Shown: one piece after another, positions 1 to 7,814 of the stretch | Numbering within the stretch: the first letter of the stretch is position 1 | Layout: the number at the start of each line of letters is the position of its first letter | Source of the DNA: Endomicrobium sp. | GTDB taxonomy: Bacteria > Elusimicrobiota > Endomicrobiia > Endomicrobiales > Endomicrobiaceae | NCBI GenBank assembly: GCA_031273645.1 | Contig: JAISRM010000123.1 | Coordinates: forward strand, 1 to 18,630 | Reading direction: 5' to 3' | DNA length: 18,630 nucleotides | Made by a program: the position numbers and the translations under genes | The notes under the pieces: model-generated | What the model was told of the DNA's origin: nothing | Database searches by the model: none | The model's input: only the letters and a program-made list of their open reading frames with translations

Positions 1-1
1 A

Positions 2-658
2 TGCAAAAAACTTTCAATGGCGGACAGATTTACGATTGCAAACATGGCAATTGAAGCCGGCGGAAAAAACGGCATATTTACGCCCGATGAAATAACCGAA
101 AAATATATTTCGGCAAGAGCTTTAAGAAAATATAAATTTTACGAAAGCGACAAAGACGCCAAATATTATAAAACGCTTGAAATAGACTGCGGTAAAATTT
201 ATCCTCAGGTTTCTCTGCCCTTTTTGCCTTCAAATTCAAAAGCGGCAAAAGACATAAAGAAAACATATATAGACCAAGTGGTGATAGGCTCGTGCACAAA
301 CGGGCGGATAGAAGATTTGCGCGTGGCCGCCTCAATAATTAAGAAAGGGAAAAAAGTAAATTCTAACGTAAGAACGCTTATAATACCGGCTACGCCGGCG
401 GTTTATTCTCAGGCTTTGGCAGAAGGTTTGTTTAAAATATTTATGGACGCAGGATGCGTAGTTTCAGCCCCTACCTGCGGACCGTGTTTAGGCGGACACA
501 TGGGCATACTTGCAAGCGGAGAAAGATGCGTTTCTACCACAAACAGAAACTTTGTGGGAAGAATGGGGCATGTAAAATCGGAAGTAATTTTGGCAGGTCC
601 CGCCGTAGCCGCAGCTTCTGCAATTAAAGGCTATGTAGCAACGCCAGATATGATATAA
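2..658 (+). CDS. leuC: 3-isopropylmalate dehydratase large subunit, C-terminal part (5' truncated by the window edge)
   Basis: Large subunit of the [4Fe-4S] hydro-lyase that isomerises 2-isopropylmalate to 3-isopropylmalate in leucine synthesis, working as a heterodimer with the product of the next gene. The frame is open from base 2, so the gene begins upstream. The first in-frame ATG (17) is internal, because the residues before it (CKKLS) continue the family's conserved LSxxDRxTIxNMAIEAG motif. The visible 218 residues include all three cluster-binding cysteines: one in GSCTNGR and two in PTCGPCLGG. The family is about 420 aa, so roughly half is present. Homoaconitase and citramalate-type enzymes share these motifs, so substrate is inferred mainly from the neighbouring leuD and leuB. 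Confidence 0.93.
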   Translation, partial: CKKLSMADRFTIANMAIEAGGKNGIFTPDEITEKYISARALRKYKFYESDKDAKYYKTLEIDCGKIYPQVSLPFLPSNSKAAKDIKKTYIDQVVIGSCTNGRIEDLRVAASIIKKGKKVNSNVRTLIIPATPAVYSQALAEGLFKIFMDAGCVVSAPTCGPCLGGHMGILASGERCVSTTNRNFVGRMGHVKSEVILAGPAVAAASAIKGYVATPDMI

Positions 659-779
659 CGGACAAACCTTTTAATCCTGCCTGTCAGAACAAATACAATG
701 CATAAGGCAGTACTGAAAAAATTACAAAGATTATAGAAGAAAAATACTGTCAGCATGAATTTTATCAAAGGAGTCCGCA

Positions 780-1271
780 ATGTCAGACATAATTTTAAAA
801 GGCAAAGTTCACAAATACGGTTCAAACGTTAATACCGACGAGATTATTCCGGCCAGATACCTAAATACGACAGATCCCGAGATACTTGCAAAATACTGCA
901 TGGAAGATATAGATAAAGATTTTGTAAAAAACGTTAAAAAAGGCGATATTATTGTCGCTGAAAACAATTTCGGATGCGGTTCTTCAAGGGAACACGCTCC
1001 TATAGCGATAAAAGCTTCGGGCGTTGCGGCCGTTATAGCAAATTCATTTGCGAGAATATTTTTTAGAAATTCCATTAATATAGGTTTGCCGATTTTAGAA
1101 TCGCCCCAAGCCGTTAAAGCTATAAAAAACGGAGACGCCGTTGAAATAAACTTAAATAAAGGCATTATTAAAAACTTAACAAAAAACGAAATTTATCAAT
1201 CTCAGCCTTTTCCGGAATTTATGCAAAAAATTATCAAAGCCGGCGGTCTGCTTGACTATATAAAGAAATAA
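780..1271 (+). CDS. leuD: 3-isopropylmalate dehydratase small subunit
   Basis: Swivel-domain partner of LeuC, supplying part of the substrate pocket. The 163-residue length is normal for the stand-alone small subunit of the archaeal-type two-subunit enzyme. Seen in the sequence are an N-terminal GKVHKYGSNVNTDEIIPARY segment, a substrate-recognition loop reading YLNT at residues 27-30, and the family signature GCGSSREHAP at 65-74. A good Shine-Dalgarno sequence (AAAGGAGT) lies just upstream of the ATG. It follows leuC after a 121-base gap and precedes leuB in the same direction, consistent with one leucine operon. The loop is not an exact match to the versions I recall for either isopropylmalate or homoaconitate enzymes, so a relaxed or alternative substrate remains possible. 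Confidence 0.92.
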   Translation: MSDIILKGKVHKYGSNVNTDEIIPARYLNTTDPEILAKYCMEDIDKDFVKNVKKGDIIVAENNFGCGSSREHAPIAIKASGVAAVIANSFARIFFRNSINIGLPILESPQAVKAIKNGDAVEINLNKGIIKNLTKNEIYQSQPFPEFMQKIIKAGGLLDYIKK

Positions 1272-1375
1272 AATCCTTATGCCGCAGGTTCTATGGCGAA
1301 ACAACGGATATTAATATTTTGGCAATTCTTTCTTTCAAAAAATGCGCGAAAGCGCTTTATTTATAGGAGATAAAA

Positions 1376-2443
1376 ATGAGCAAGTCTTACGACGTAGCGC
1401 TAATTCCGGGAGACGGGACGGGTCCTGAAGTTTTAAAAGAAGGCATAAAAGTTATTGAAGCGGCGGCAAAGAAAAACGGCTTTACTTTTAACTTCACCAA
1501 TTACGATTTAGGAGCGCAGCGCTATAAAAAAACCGGCGAAATTTTACCGGACAGCGTCGTCGACGAATTTAAAAAATTTAACGCGATGTTTTTAGGCGCA
1601 ATAGGGCATCCCGACGTTAAACCCGGCGTGCTTGAAAAAGGCATACTTTTAAGGCTTCGCTTTGAGCTTGACCAATATATAAATCTGCGTCCCGTAAAAC
1701 TTTATCCTAACGTAGAAACGCCTCTTAAAGATAAGAATCCTTCCGATATAGACATGGTGATTATCCGCGAAAATACAGAAGGTCTTTATACGGGCGCCGG
1801 CGGATTTTTAAGAAAAGATACGCCTCAGGAAGTTGCAGTGCAGGAATCCATTAATACAAGATTCGGCGTTGAAAGGTGCGTGCGTTACGCTTTTGAGCTT
1901 ACAAAAAAAAGAGCAAAAAACAATAAGCTTACTCTCTGCGGAAAAACGAACGTTTTAACCTACGCTTCAGATTTATGGCAGAGAACTTTTAACGATGTCG
2001 CAAAAGAATACACGTCTATAAAAGGCGATTATGCAAATGTCGATGCAATATGCATGTGGTTTATAAAAAATCCGGAGTGGTTTGACGTAGTGGTTACCGA
2101 CAATCTTTTCGGAGACATTATTACAGATCTTGCCGCCATGATTCAGGGCGGAATGGGCGTTGCCGCAGGCGGAAACGTAAATCCTGATCCCGGCGGAGTT
2201 TCAATGTTTGAACCGATGGGCGGTTCGGCTCCAAAATATACCGGGCAAAACATAATCAACCCTATAGCCGCCATAAACGCGGGAACTTTACTGTTAGAAA
2301 ACATAGGCGAAAGCAAAGCGGCAAAAGATGTTGACAATGCCGTAATTAAAGCGCTGGAAAGCGGCAAAATAAAAAGCATGTCCGCAGGCAAAATGGGTCT
2401 TTCCACAACCCAAGTAGGCGATTTGATAGCATCATTGATATAG
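1376..2443 (+). CDS. leuB: 3-isopropylmalate dehydrogenase (isocitrate/isopropylmalate dehydrogenase family)
   Basis: NAD-dependent oxidative decarboxylase that turns 3-isopropylmalate into 2-ketoisocaproate, the step after LeuCD in leucine synthesis. At 355 residues it has the family's length. Motifs are IPGDGTGPEV near the N terminus, the substrate-binding LLRLRxxLDxxxNLRP stretch around 91-106, RENTEGLY at 131-138, a Lys in CGKTNV at 190, and the metal-binding TDNLFGDIITD at 241-251. The C-terminal glycine-rich GGSAPKYTG segment is the cofactor region. The ribosome binding site is TAGGAGA, 5 bases before ATG. The family also contains isocitrate, homoisocitrate and tartrate dehydrogenases. 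Position directly after leuCD makes LeuB the best call. Confidence 0.87.
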   Translation: MSKSYDVALIPGDGTGPEVLKEGIKVIEAAAKKNGFTFNFTNYDLGAQRYKKTGEILPDSVVDEFKKFNAMFLGAIGHPDVKPGVLEKGILLRLRFELDQYINLRPVKLYPNVETPLKDKNPSDIDMVIIRENTEGLYTGAGGFLRKDTPQEVAVQESINTRFGVERCVRYAFELTKKRAKNNKLTLCGKTNVLTYASDLWQRTFNDVAKEYTSIKGDYANVDAICMWFIKNPEWFDVVVTDNLFGDIITDLAAMIQGGMGVAAGGNVNPDPGGVSMFEPMGGSAPKYTGQNIINPIAAINAGTLLLENIGESKAAKDVDNAVIKALESGKIKSMSAGKMGLSTTQVGDLIASLI

Positions 2444-3037
2444 AAGATAAATGAATCCAAGTTTGCTAAAAAATTCTGCCAGACAGCCTTCGGCTGTTTT
2501 ATAAAAACAGACGCAGTCTGAAAAGAAATAATGTTAGAAACTATATTAATATTAAACATGGATTCCCATTTTCATGGGAATGACAGGCACAAACAGAGAC
2601 GCTGGCTGTGTTCCATAAAACAGACGAAGCCTGTTCCATAAAATAGGCGAAGCCTGCAGACATAGTCTGTCTTTATGTTTGTCATTCCCGCGAAAGCGGG
2701 AATCCACGTTTACTAAAAAATTCTTTTTACAGCCTTCGGCTGTTTTATAAAAACAGACGCAGTCTGAAAAGAAATAATGTTAGAAACTAATTAATATTAA
2801 ACATGGATTCCCATTTTCATGGGAATGACAGGCACAAATGGCTGTGTTCCATAAAACAGACGAAGTCTGCCCATTTTCATGGGAATGACAAACCTTAAAA
2901 AAACAGACGAAGTCTGCATACAAAGCGACAACTTAGAAAATCTGTCAAATGAAGATAATAAAAAAGATTAGTCAAATAATATAAAAACAGGCTGCCGGTT
3001 ATTTATCTGCAGCTGCAAAACAAAGAGGAATGTCAAA
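2444..3037. repeat. Gene-free gap made of MITE-like repeats
   Basis: I see no gene here. Two copies of a composite repeat lie at 2454-2594 and 2701-2838. They share a first part (AATCCAMGTTTRCTAAAAAA), the palindrome AGCCTTCGGCTG, the palindrome CAGACGCAGTCTG, a conserved AAATAATGTTAGAAACTA, and a terminal palindrome GGATTCCC...GGGAATGAC. The second copy is complete if counted from 2681 to 2829. It starts with GTCATTCCCGCGAAAGCGGG, whose outer part is the inverse of the right end, giving terminal inverted repeats of about 25 bp. A broken right end recurs at 2870-2889. Short CAGACNNNGTCTG palindromes are scattered throughout. The layout is that of a non-autonomous miniature element; transposition itself is inferred. 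Confidence 0.75.
2681..2829. mobile_element. MITE-like element with palindromic terminal inverted repeats (best complete copy)
   Basis: A 149-bp unit bounded by 2681-2705 and 2805-2829. The ends are inverted repeats of each other in their outer nine to ten bases (GTCATTCCC against GGGAATGAC, plus GGGAATCC against GGATTCCC), and each end is itself a hairpin. It encodes no transposase. Similar ends, with a nested insertion in the left end, recur at 4944-5142 and 5161-5393. Confidence 0.6.
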
Positions 3038-4060
3038 ATGAAAAAGTATAAAGTGGCTGTTGTCGGCGCAACCGGCGCCGTCGGCAGAGAAATGATTAAA
3101 ATGCTTGAAAGCAGGAATTTTCCCGTTGAGAGCGTCAAATTTTTAGCTTCGCAGCGTTCTGTGGGAAAGAAATTAATGTTTGGCGCAAAAGAATATTCCG
3201 TAGAACTTCTTACAAAAGACGGGGGAAAAGGCGTCGATATAGCCATTTACAGCGCCGGCGGAGACGTATCAAAAGAATTTGCTCCTTATTTTGCCGCAGA
3301 CGGCTGTTTTGTAATAGACAATTCGTCAGCGTGGAGAATGGATAAAGAAGTTCCGCTTGTAGTTCCGGAAGTTAATCCGCAAGACTTAAAAAAAGATAAA
3401 AAAATTATAGCAAACCCGAACTGTTCGACGATACAGATGGTCGCGGCGTTAAAGCCCCTTCACGATTATGCAAAAGTCAAAAGAGTGATAGTGTCAACAT
3501 ATCAGGCGGTATCGGGCGCCGGACAAAAAGGGATAAACGAGCTTGACGCCCAAACAAGAGCGTGGGCAAAAAACGAAGAAATACCTGAAGCAAGCAAGTT
3601 TCAATATCAGATAGCTTTTAATCTTATACCTCAAATAGACGTTTTTGCAGATTACGACTATACAAAAGAAGAGCTTAAGATGACAAATGAAACGAAAAAA
3701 ATTATGGGCGACGACACAATCGCCGTAAGCGCGACATGCGTAAGAGTTCCCGTATTTCGTTCGCACTCTGAAAGCGTATGGATTGAAACGGAAAAACCGC
3801 TAACTCCAGATAAAGCAAAAGAATTGCTTTCAAAAGCCGCAGGGATTGAGCTTATCGACGATATATCTAATAAAAAATATCCGATGCCGCTGTATGCCCA
3901 AGAAAAGCAGGTTACCTATGTCGGAAGAATAAGAAAAGATATTTCAAGGCAAGACGATAAAGGGCTTGCTTTTTGGGTAGTTTCAGATAACCTTTTAAAA
4001 GGCGCCGCGTTAAATGCCGTGCAAATTGCGGAAGCTCTTGTAAAAAACGGTTTAGTATAA
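3038..4060 (+). CDS. asd: Aspartate-semialdehyde dehydrogenase
   Basis: Cytosolic NADPH-dependent enzyme that reduces aspartyl phosphate to aspartate semialdehyde, the branch point to lysine/diaminopimelate, threonine and methionine. The 340-residue length fits the family. Seen are the dinucleotide-binding GATGAVG at 10-16, the SAGGDVSKE segment near 72, the catalytic cysteine Cys129 in NPNCSTIQM, the VSGAGQKG loop near 158, and His243 in RSHSESVWIE, which matches the general acid-base histidine region. An AGAGGAA ribosome binding site lies 7 bases before ATG. It is separated from leuB by about 600 bases of repeats, so it is probably transcribed from its own promoter, and it ends in a strong terminator at 4084. 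Confidence 0.95.
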   Translation: MKKYKVAVVGATGAVGREMIKMLESRNFPVESVKFLASQRSVGKKLMFGAKEYSVELLTKDGGKGVDIAIYSAGGDVSKEFAPYFAADGCFVIDNSSAWRMDKEVPLVVPEVNPQDLKKDKKIIANPNCSTIQMVAALKPLHDYAKVKRVIVSTYQAVSGAGQKGINELDAQTRAWAKNEEIPEASKFQYQIAFNLIPQIDVFADYDYTKEELKMTNETKKIMGDDTIAVSATCVRVPVFRSHSESVWIETEKPLTPDKAKELLSKAAGIELIDDISNKKYPMPLYAQEKQVTYVGRIRKDISRQDDKGLAFWVVSDNLLKGAALNAVQIAEALVKNGLV

Positions 4061-4083
4061 ACTCTTTTTATACATATAATAAT

Positions 4084-4120
4084 AACAGACGCAAATCAAT
4101 TTTGCGTCTGTTTTATTTTA
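4084..4120 (+). terminator. Rho-independent terminator after asd
   Basis: A perfect 12-bp stem (AACAGACGCAAA at 4084-4095 pairing with 4101-4112) with a 5-base loop is followed by a T-rich tail. It lies 23 bases after the asd stop codon. Its stem resembles the CAGACG...CGTCTG palindromes of the nearby repeats, so the terminator may have been recruited from that repeat family. Confidence 0.85.
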
Positions 4121-4149
4121 TACGGCGTTCAAAATTTAGTATGATAAAT

Positions 4150-4176
4150 TTGACGGCAAATACAAGGATATAAAAT
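4150..4176 (+). promoter_or_regulatory. Possible promoter for the amidotransferase gene
   Basis: TTGACG at 4150-4155 and TAAAAT at 4171-4176 are separated by only 15 bases, a short spacer. The -10 element sits six bases before the ATG at 4183, so a transcript from it would have almost no leader. The weak purine run AAGGA near 4164 is too far from the ATG to be a convincing ribosome binding site. Confidence 0.25.
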
Positions 4177-4182
4177 ATTGCT

Positions 4183-4890
4183 ATGAGCTTAAAAATTCAT
4201 TGTTTTAAACATGTTCCCTTTGAAGATCTCGGCTGCATAAAAAACTGGATTGACGCTAAAGGACACTCTCTGTCTTACACTGAATTTTATAAAAATCACT
4301 CTTTGCCTAAACAAAATGAATACGACTGGCTTATAGTAATGGGCGGTCCTATGGGCGTTTACGAAGAAGACAAATATACATGGCTTGCAAGTGAAAAAGC
4401 GTTTATAAAACAAGCGCTGCAAAACAATAAAACGATAATAGGCATTTGCTTGGGCGCGCAGCTTATTGCCGACGTTTTAGGCGCAAAAGTTTATAAAAAC
4501 AAAGAAAAAGAAATCGGGTGGCTTCCTATAGAAACTTTAAAAAACAAGCCGCTTTTTTCCGAAGTTTCAGAGCTTAACGGCAATCCGGCTCTTACTGTAT
4601 TTCAGTGGCACGGGGACACTTTTGATTTGCCCGGCGGAGCCAAACTTCTTGCAAGTTCTGACGCATGCAAAAATCAGGCGTTTTTATACAAAAACAACGT
4701 TTTGGCTATTCAATTTCATTTTGAAGTAACAAAAGAAAGCGCAAAAAGCATGGCGTTAAATTGTAAAAATGAAATTATACCGGCTAAATATTCGCAAACT
4801 CTTGAAGAAATTTTAAATAATGATAAGCATATATCCAAAAACAATTTACTGATGTTTAATATTTTAGACGCCTTATTGTTAACACATTAA
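4183..4890 (+). CDS. Class I glutamine amidotransferase (GMP synthase-like stand-alone domain)
   Basis: A stand-alone triad glutamine amidotransferase of 235 residues. It carries the oxyanion segment MGGPMGVYEED at about 53-63, the nucleophile Cys89 in GICLGAQLIADVLGA, an FQWHGDTFDLP motif at 140-150, and the His179/Glu181 pair in QFHFE. These are the hallmarks of the GMP-synthase-like group (type 1 GATase), which is usually annotated as a glutamine amidotransferase of unknown acceptor. No synthetase domain is fused, and no neighbour suggests an acceptor. The FQWHGD motif is typical of this group and distinguishes it from PuuD or carbamoyl-phosphate synthase subunits. The gene stands alone between a terminator and a repeat block. 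The true substrate cannot be read from sequence. Confidence 0.85.
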   Translation: MSLKIHCFKHVPFEDLGCIKNWIDAKGHSLSYTEFYKNHSLPKQNEYDWLIVMGGPMGVYEEDKYTWLASEKAFIKQALQNNKTIIGICLGAQLIADVLGAKVYKNKEKEIGWLPIETLKNKPLFSEVSELNGNPALTVFQWHGDTFDLPGGAKLLASSDACKNQAFLYKNNVLAIQFHFEVTKESAKSMALNCKNEIIPAKYSQTLEEILNNDKHISKNNLLMFNILDALLLTH

Positions 4891-5580
4891 TAGTCTGTTA
4901 ACAAAACAGACGAAATCTGCCGTCTAAGAATATCTCAAAGTTTGTCATTCCCGTGTTTTTAATATTTGTTCTTCCTTAGCAGCCTGCACTCGAGTGTTTT
5001 TATCGGGTGGGAATCCAAGTTTGCTAAAAAATTCTTTTTACAGCCTTCGGCTGTTTTATAAAAACAGACGCAGTCTGAAAAACAATAATGTTAGAAACTA
5101 TTATTAATATTAAACATGGATTCCCATTTTCATGGGAATGACAGACTTCGTCTGTGTTTTGTCATTCCCGCGTTTTTAATATTTGTTCTTCCTAAGCAGC
5201 CTGCACCCGAATGTTTCTATCGGGTGGGAATCCAAGTTTACTAAAAAATTCTGTCAGACGAAGTCTGTTTACACCCGATAGAGACGCTCGGGCGCAGGCT
5301 GCTTATGAAGAAAAGAATATTAAGTTTTTAAAAGCAATAATGTTAGAAACGATATTAATATTAAAAATGGATTCCCGTTTTCACGGGAATGACAAACCTT
5401 AAAAAACAGATGAAGTCTGCCCCGCTTTCGCGGGAATTGACAGACACAAACAAAACAGATCTTGAAAAACAATTGATAAAACAAACGCAGTTTGTGTTTC
5501 ATAAAGCAGACGAAGTCTGCCAAGTAAAAGAAATCAGTTAACCGCTTAAATTTTCAAATAAATAGTAAACGGAGGCATTT
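4891..5580. repeat. Gene-free gap made of repeats, second block
   Basis: No convincing gene. Two further copies of the leuB-asd repeat lie at about 4944-5142 and 5161-5393. In both, the left terminal palindrome (GTCATTCCCG...GGGAATCC) is split by a nested 55-57 bp unit (4955-5009 and 5171-5227) beginning GTTTTTAATATTTGTTCTTCC. An inverted version of that unit lies at 5272-5330. Short CAGACGAAGTCTG palindromes occur at 5255, 5412 and 5507 or thereabouts. The downstream 60 bases before 5581 look like an ordinary leader. Confidence 0.72.
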
Positions 5581-5811
5581 ATGTCAATTATAGGAATGTT
5601 AAAAACTTTTTCGTCTTTAGCGGCAGTCGCTCAGCCTCATGTTGTAAAAATTATAGAATACAAAAGAGCGCTTACCGCGCTTGAAGAAGAAAACAAGAGG
5701 CTTAAAGAAGAAAATCAAACTTTAAAAACCCAAGCCTTAACGGTTTTAATATTTGCAATAGTTTTCTTTATAGCTTTTATAATAGTATTAACTCTGCTGT
5801 TTGCAAAATAG
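5581..5811 (+). CDS. Small coiled-coil protein with one C-terminal membrane helix
   Basis: A 76-residue protein I cannot assign to a family. Residues 1-25 are mildly hydrophobic, residues 27-50 form a charged Glu/Lys-rich heptad-like helix (ALEEENKRLKEENQTLK), and residues 52-75 are a strongly hydrophobic segment (LIFAIVFFIAFIIVLTLLF) ending in AK. This suggests a tail-anchored or single-span protein with a cytoplasmic coiled coil. A strong GGAGG lies 7 bases before the ATG, which argues that it is translated. It ends 27 bases before truA in the same direction and may be co-transcribed with it. It resembles small division- or phage-shock-type membrane proteins only in general layout. Confidence 0.65.
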   Translation: MSIIGMLKTFSSLAAVAQPHVVKIIEYKRALTALEEENKRLKEENQTLKTQALTVLIFAIVFFIAFIIVLTLLFAK

Positions 5812-5838
5812 AACTTTTCATCTTTCCGGAAATTTACA

Positions 5839-6603
5839 ATGTTTAATTTTCATTGCATAGTAGAATATGACGGAACAAACTTTAACGGATGGGGAAAACA
5901 ACCCGGCCTTAGAACCGTTCAAGATGAAATTGAAACTGCGCTTGGCAAAGTATTTAATGACCGCCCCAATATTATATGCGCAGGAAGAACCGATAAAGGC
6001 GTTCATGCTTGCGGACAATCTATAAGTTTTAAAATAACGAAAGAAAATTCAAAAATCTGGGAACAACAGCTGAAAAACGACGCAAATAAATTGACTCTCA
6101 GATTAAATGCTCTTTTGCCGCAAGATATAGCTATAAAATCAATACAAACGGTTAAAAACAGTTTTGATGCAAGAAAATCGGCCAAATCAAAAACTTACGA
6201 ATACATTATATATAACTCCCCGCAAAGATCTCCCTTAAACAAAAACTCCTCATGGCACATATCAAATCCTATAGATATAAATAAAATCAATGAAATTGCG
6301 AAATTTTTACAAACAAAAAGAGATTATTCCGTTTTTGATTCTTATAACAGTATTTTTGATTACAAAATTGTCAATTTACAATGCGTAAAAGCGTTGAAGA
6401 GGGGGAAATTTATCAAAATTTCAATAACTGGGGACAGATTTTTATACAAAATGATAAGAAAAATAGCGGGGGAAATGGTAAGAATAGGCAAAAACGAAAA
6501 AAATCCTGAAACTTTCAAACAAGCCGTATTGACAAAAAATAAAGCCGCAATAGGAAAACCTGCTCCCGCATGTGGACTTTATCTTACAAAAGTTAAATAT
6601 TAG
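5839..6603 (+). CDS. truA: tRNA pseudouridine(38-40) synthase
   Basis: Modifies uridines 38-40 in the anticodon stem-loop of many tRNAs. The 254-residue length is usual for TruA. Seen are the N-terminal VEYDGTNFNGWGKQP segment, RTVQDEIETAL, and the catalytic motif CAGRTDKGVHACGQ with Asp52 as nucleophile. Later blocks are FDARKSAKSKTYEYIIYN around 155 and the C-terminal FLYKMIRKIAGEMVRIGK stretch. There is no strong Shine-Dalgarno sequence before the ATG at 5839, only CCGGAAAT, so translation may be coupled to the preceding small gene. The C terminus converges on a minus-strand gene that ends 33 bases later. Confidence 0.94.
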   Translation: MFNFHCIVEYDGTNFNGWGKQPGLRTVQDEIETALGKVFNDRPNIICAGRTDKGVHACGQSISFKITKENSKIWEQQLKNDANKLTLRLNALLPQDIAIKSIQTVKNSFDARKSAKSKTYEYIIYNSPQRSPLNKNSSWHISNPIDINKINEIAKFLQTKRDYSVFDSYNSIFDYKIVNLQCVKALKRGKFIKISITGDRFLYKMIRKIAGEMVRIGKNEKNPETFKQAVLTKNKAAIGKPAPACGLYLTKVKY

Positions 6604-6635
6604 CTCACAGAAAATTTTTCAGCAGTCATGCCTAT

Positions 6636-7061
6636 TTATTCTTTAATTTTTATCATAACAGAAGTGCTTGTATTAACATAATAAGCTTCTATTTTTATTT
6701 CGTCTCCGGCAAAGAAATTGGCAGATGTGGTGGAAGTTGCAATACTTAAAGTCATATCCGTAAACGGCGAAGGCCCTGAAAACCTTGAAGCATCAACAGG
6801 TTGAGGCGAAGTTTCGCCAACTTTGTACCAGTAAAGCCTCCATTCTAACTTTGAAGAAGGGGTAACAGATTCTCCGTTCGGTTTATAAATATGCAGCCTA
6901 AACAGTATATCGGGATTAGCCGCTTTGCTTACTTCATACGTATCCGGCTGCCTTTCAAGAGTCATCGAATATTGCACAAACTTTTCTTCCACATTATCGC
7001 ATGAGCTTAAAACAAACGCCCCTGCAGCAAAAATAAACCCACAAAACAACCATTTATTCAT
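6636..7061 (-). CDS. Small lipoprotein, function unknown
   Basis: A 141-residue exported lipoprotein of no family I recognise. The N terminus is a type II signal peptide: Lys at position 3, a hydrophobic core (LFCGFIFAAGAFVL) and the lipobox LSSC, with lipidation expected at the Cys about 21 residues in. The mature part is short, rich in Thr/Ser and aromatic residues, and could be a single beta-sandwich (for example LEWRLYWYKVG and EIKIEAYYVN strands). An upstream in-frame ATG at 7118 would add 19 residues. I chose 7061 because AAGAGGGT lies seven to eight bases before it and because it starts the signal peptide directly. It is the only clear host gene of normal size on the minus strand. Confidence 0.7.
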   Translation of the reverse strand: MNKWLFCGFIFAAGAFVLSSCDNVEEKFVQYSMTLERQPDTYEVSKAANPDILFRLHIYKPNGESVTPSSKLEWRLYWYKVGETSPQPVDASRFSGPSPFTDMTLSIATSTTSANFFAGDEIKIEAYYVNTSTSVMIKIKE

Positions 7062-7130
7062 TATAAACCCTCTTCTTTTGTTATTTAAACAGGTAAAATA
7101 ATACCGCTTTTTATCCATTTTATCTTTTTA

Positions 7131-7624
7131 TTTCTAATAAAACAATCACAATTCGCGGTTCGTGATAACGCGCCGCCTAACAGCGTAACCGCGCAGGCTG
7201 ACGCAGCTAATCCTTATTTTCATGGCAATATAATATTGAACGACCCTGACAGCAAAAACGTGCTTACCGGCGCAGACATAGGGCTTAAAAAGCAAGGACA
7301 TTTGCAGGAATGAACAGAGCCGTGTGTGCGCGCAGATTTTTTATATTGACGAAAACGGAAATTCCGTTATTACAGGCAAAGGACTTTTGCCGATACTTAA
7401 AGAAGCTTATTTACCACGCTTGCTCAAAAGAGAAGCGCAGATTACAGACCTGATAGCGGTTATGACAACAAAAGCGGCGGAAACACAACAGACGAAATAT
7501 TAAACAAAGCGCACAAAGCAAAGAGGATATTAAAACGCAAAAATTCAGCGGAGCCGGAAATATAATACTATACAAGATTAAAGGCGGGGATAGCGATTTT
7601 AAAGACGTATTTGAAAGCATTTAA
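7131..7624 (+). pseudogene. Frameshifted remnant of an unknown gene
   Basis: Three overlapping frames each carry a stretch that reads like host protein, joined by at least two frameshifts and running out in stop codons. Frame one (7131-7313) includes NAPPNSVTAQADAANPYF and GADIGLKKQG and stops at TGA 7311. Frame two (ending TAA 7501) includes IFYIDENGNSVITGKGLLP. Frame three resumes with KFSGAGNIILYKIKGGDSDF and ends at TAA 7622. Codon choice is host-like. No start with a ribosome binding site is visible. I do not recognise the family. The region is best described as a decayed gene, with its N terminus lost near the lipoprotein gene on the opposite strand. Confidence 0.55.
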
Positions 7625-7722
7625 ACCCCTTACCGCTTACCCATTCTGAATAATTCAAGCAGCAAAAGTACTAAAATACTTTAAACATAAGAAAGTGGGC
7701 AGGCAGAATATGAAATAATGGC

Positions 7723-7759
7723 AATGCTTAAGGCCTTCGTTTTTAAATAACAATATAAA
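7723..7759. repeat. 37-bp direct repeat, copy 1
   Basis: It begins AATGCTTAAGGCCTTCGTTT and runs on through an AT-rich tail. It is repeated at 8169-8205 with a single T/C difference. Read in frame on + it encodes the C-terminal residues MLKAFVFK and a TAA stop, preceded by a short open stretch (ESGQAEYEIMA) that begins after a stop at 7688. Confidence 0.85.
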
Positions 7760-7814
7760 CAGCAAATTCTGTAAGCATAAGATTTGTTGAGTTGTGGAAA
7801 GAAAGAAAAAAAAT

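Noticed and set aside
5211..5523. Short frames on both strands in the second repeat block
   Set aside because: They are translations of the palindromic repeats themselves, as the same peptide pieces occur at each repeat copy.
2444..5580. Repeats considered as a CRISPR array
   Set aside because: Units are about 150 bp, irregularly spaced around genes, with palindromic ends and no uniform spacers; no cas genes are present.
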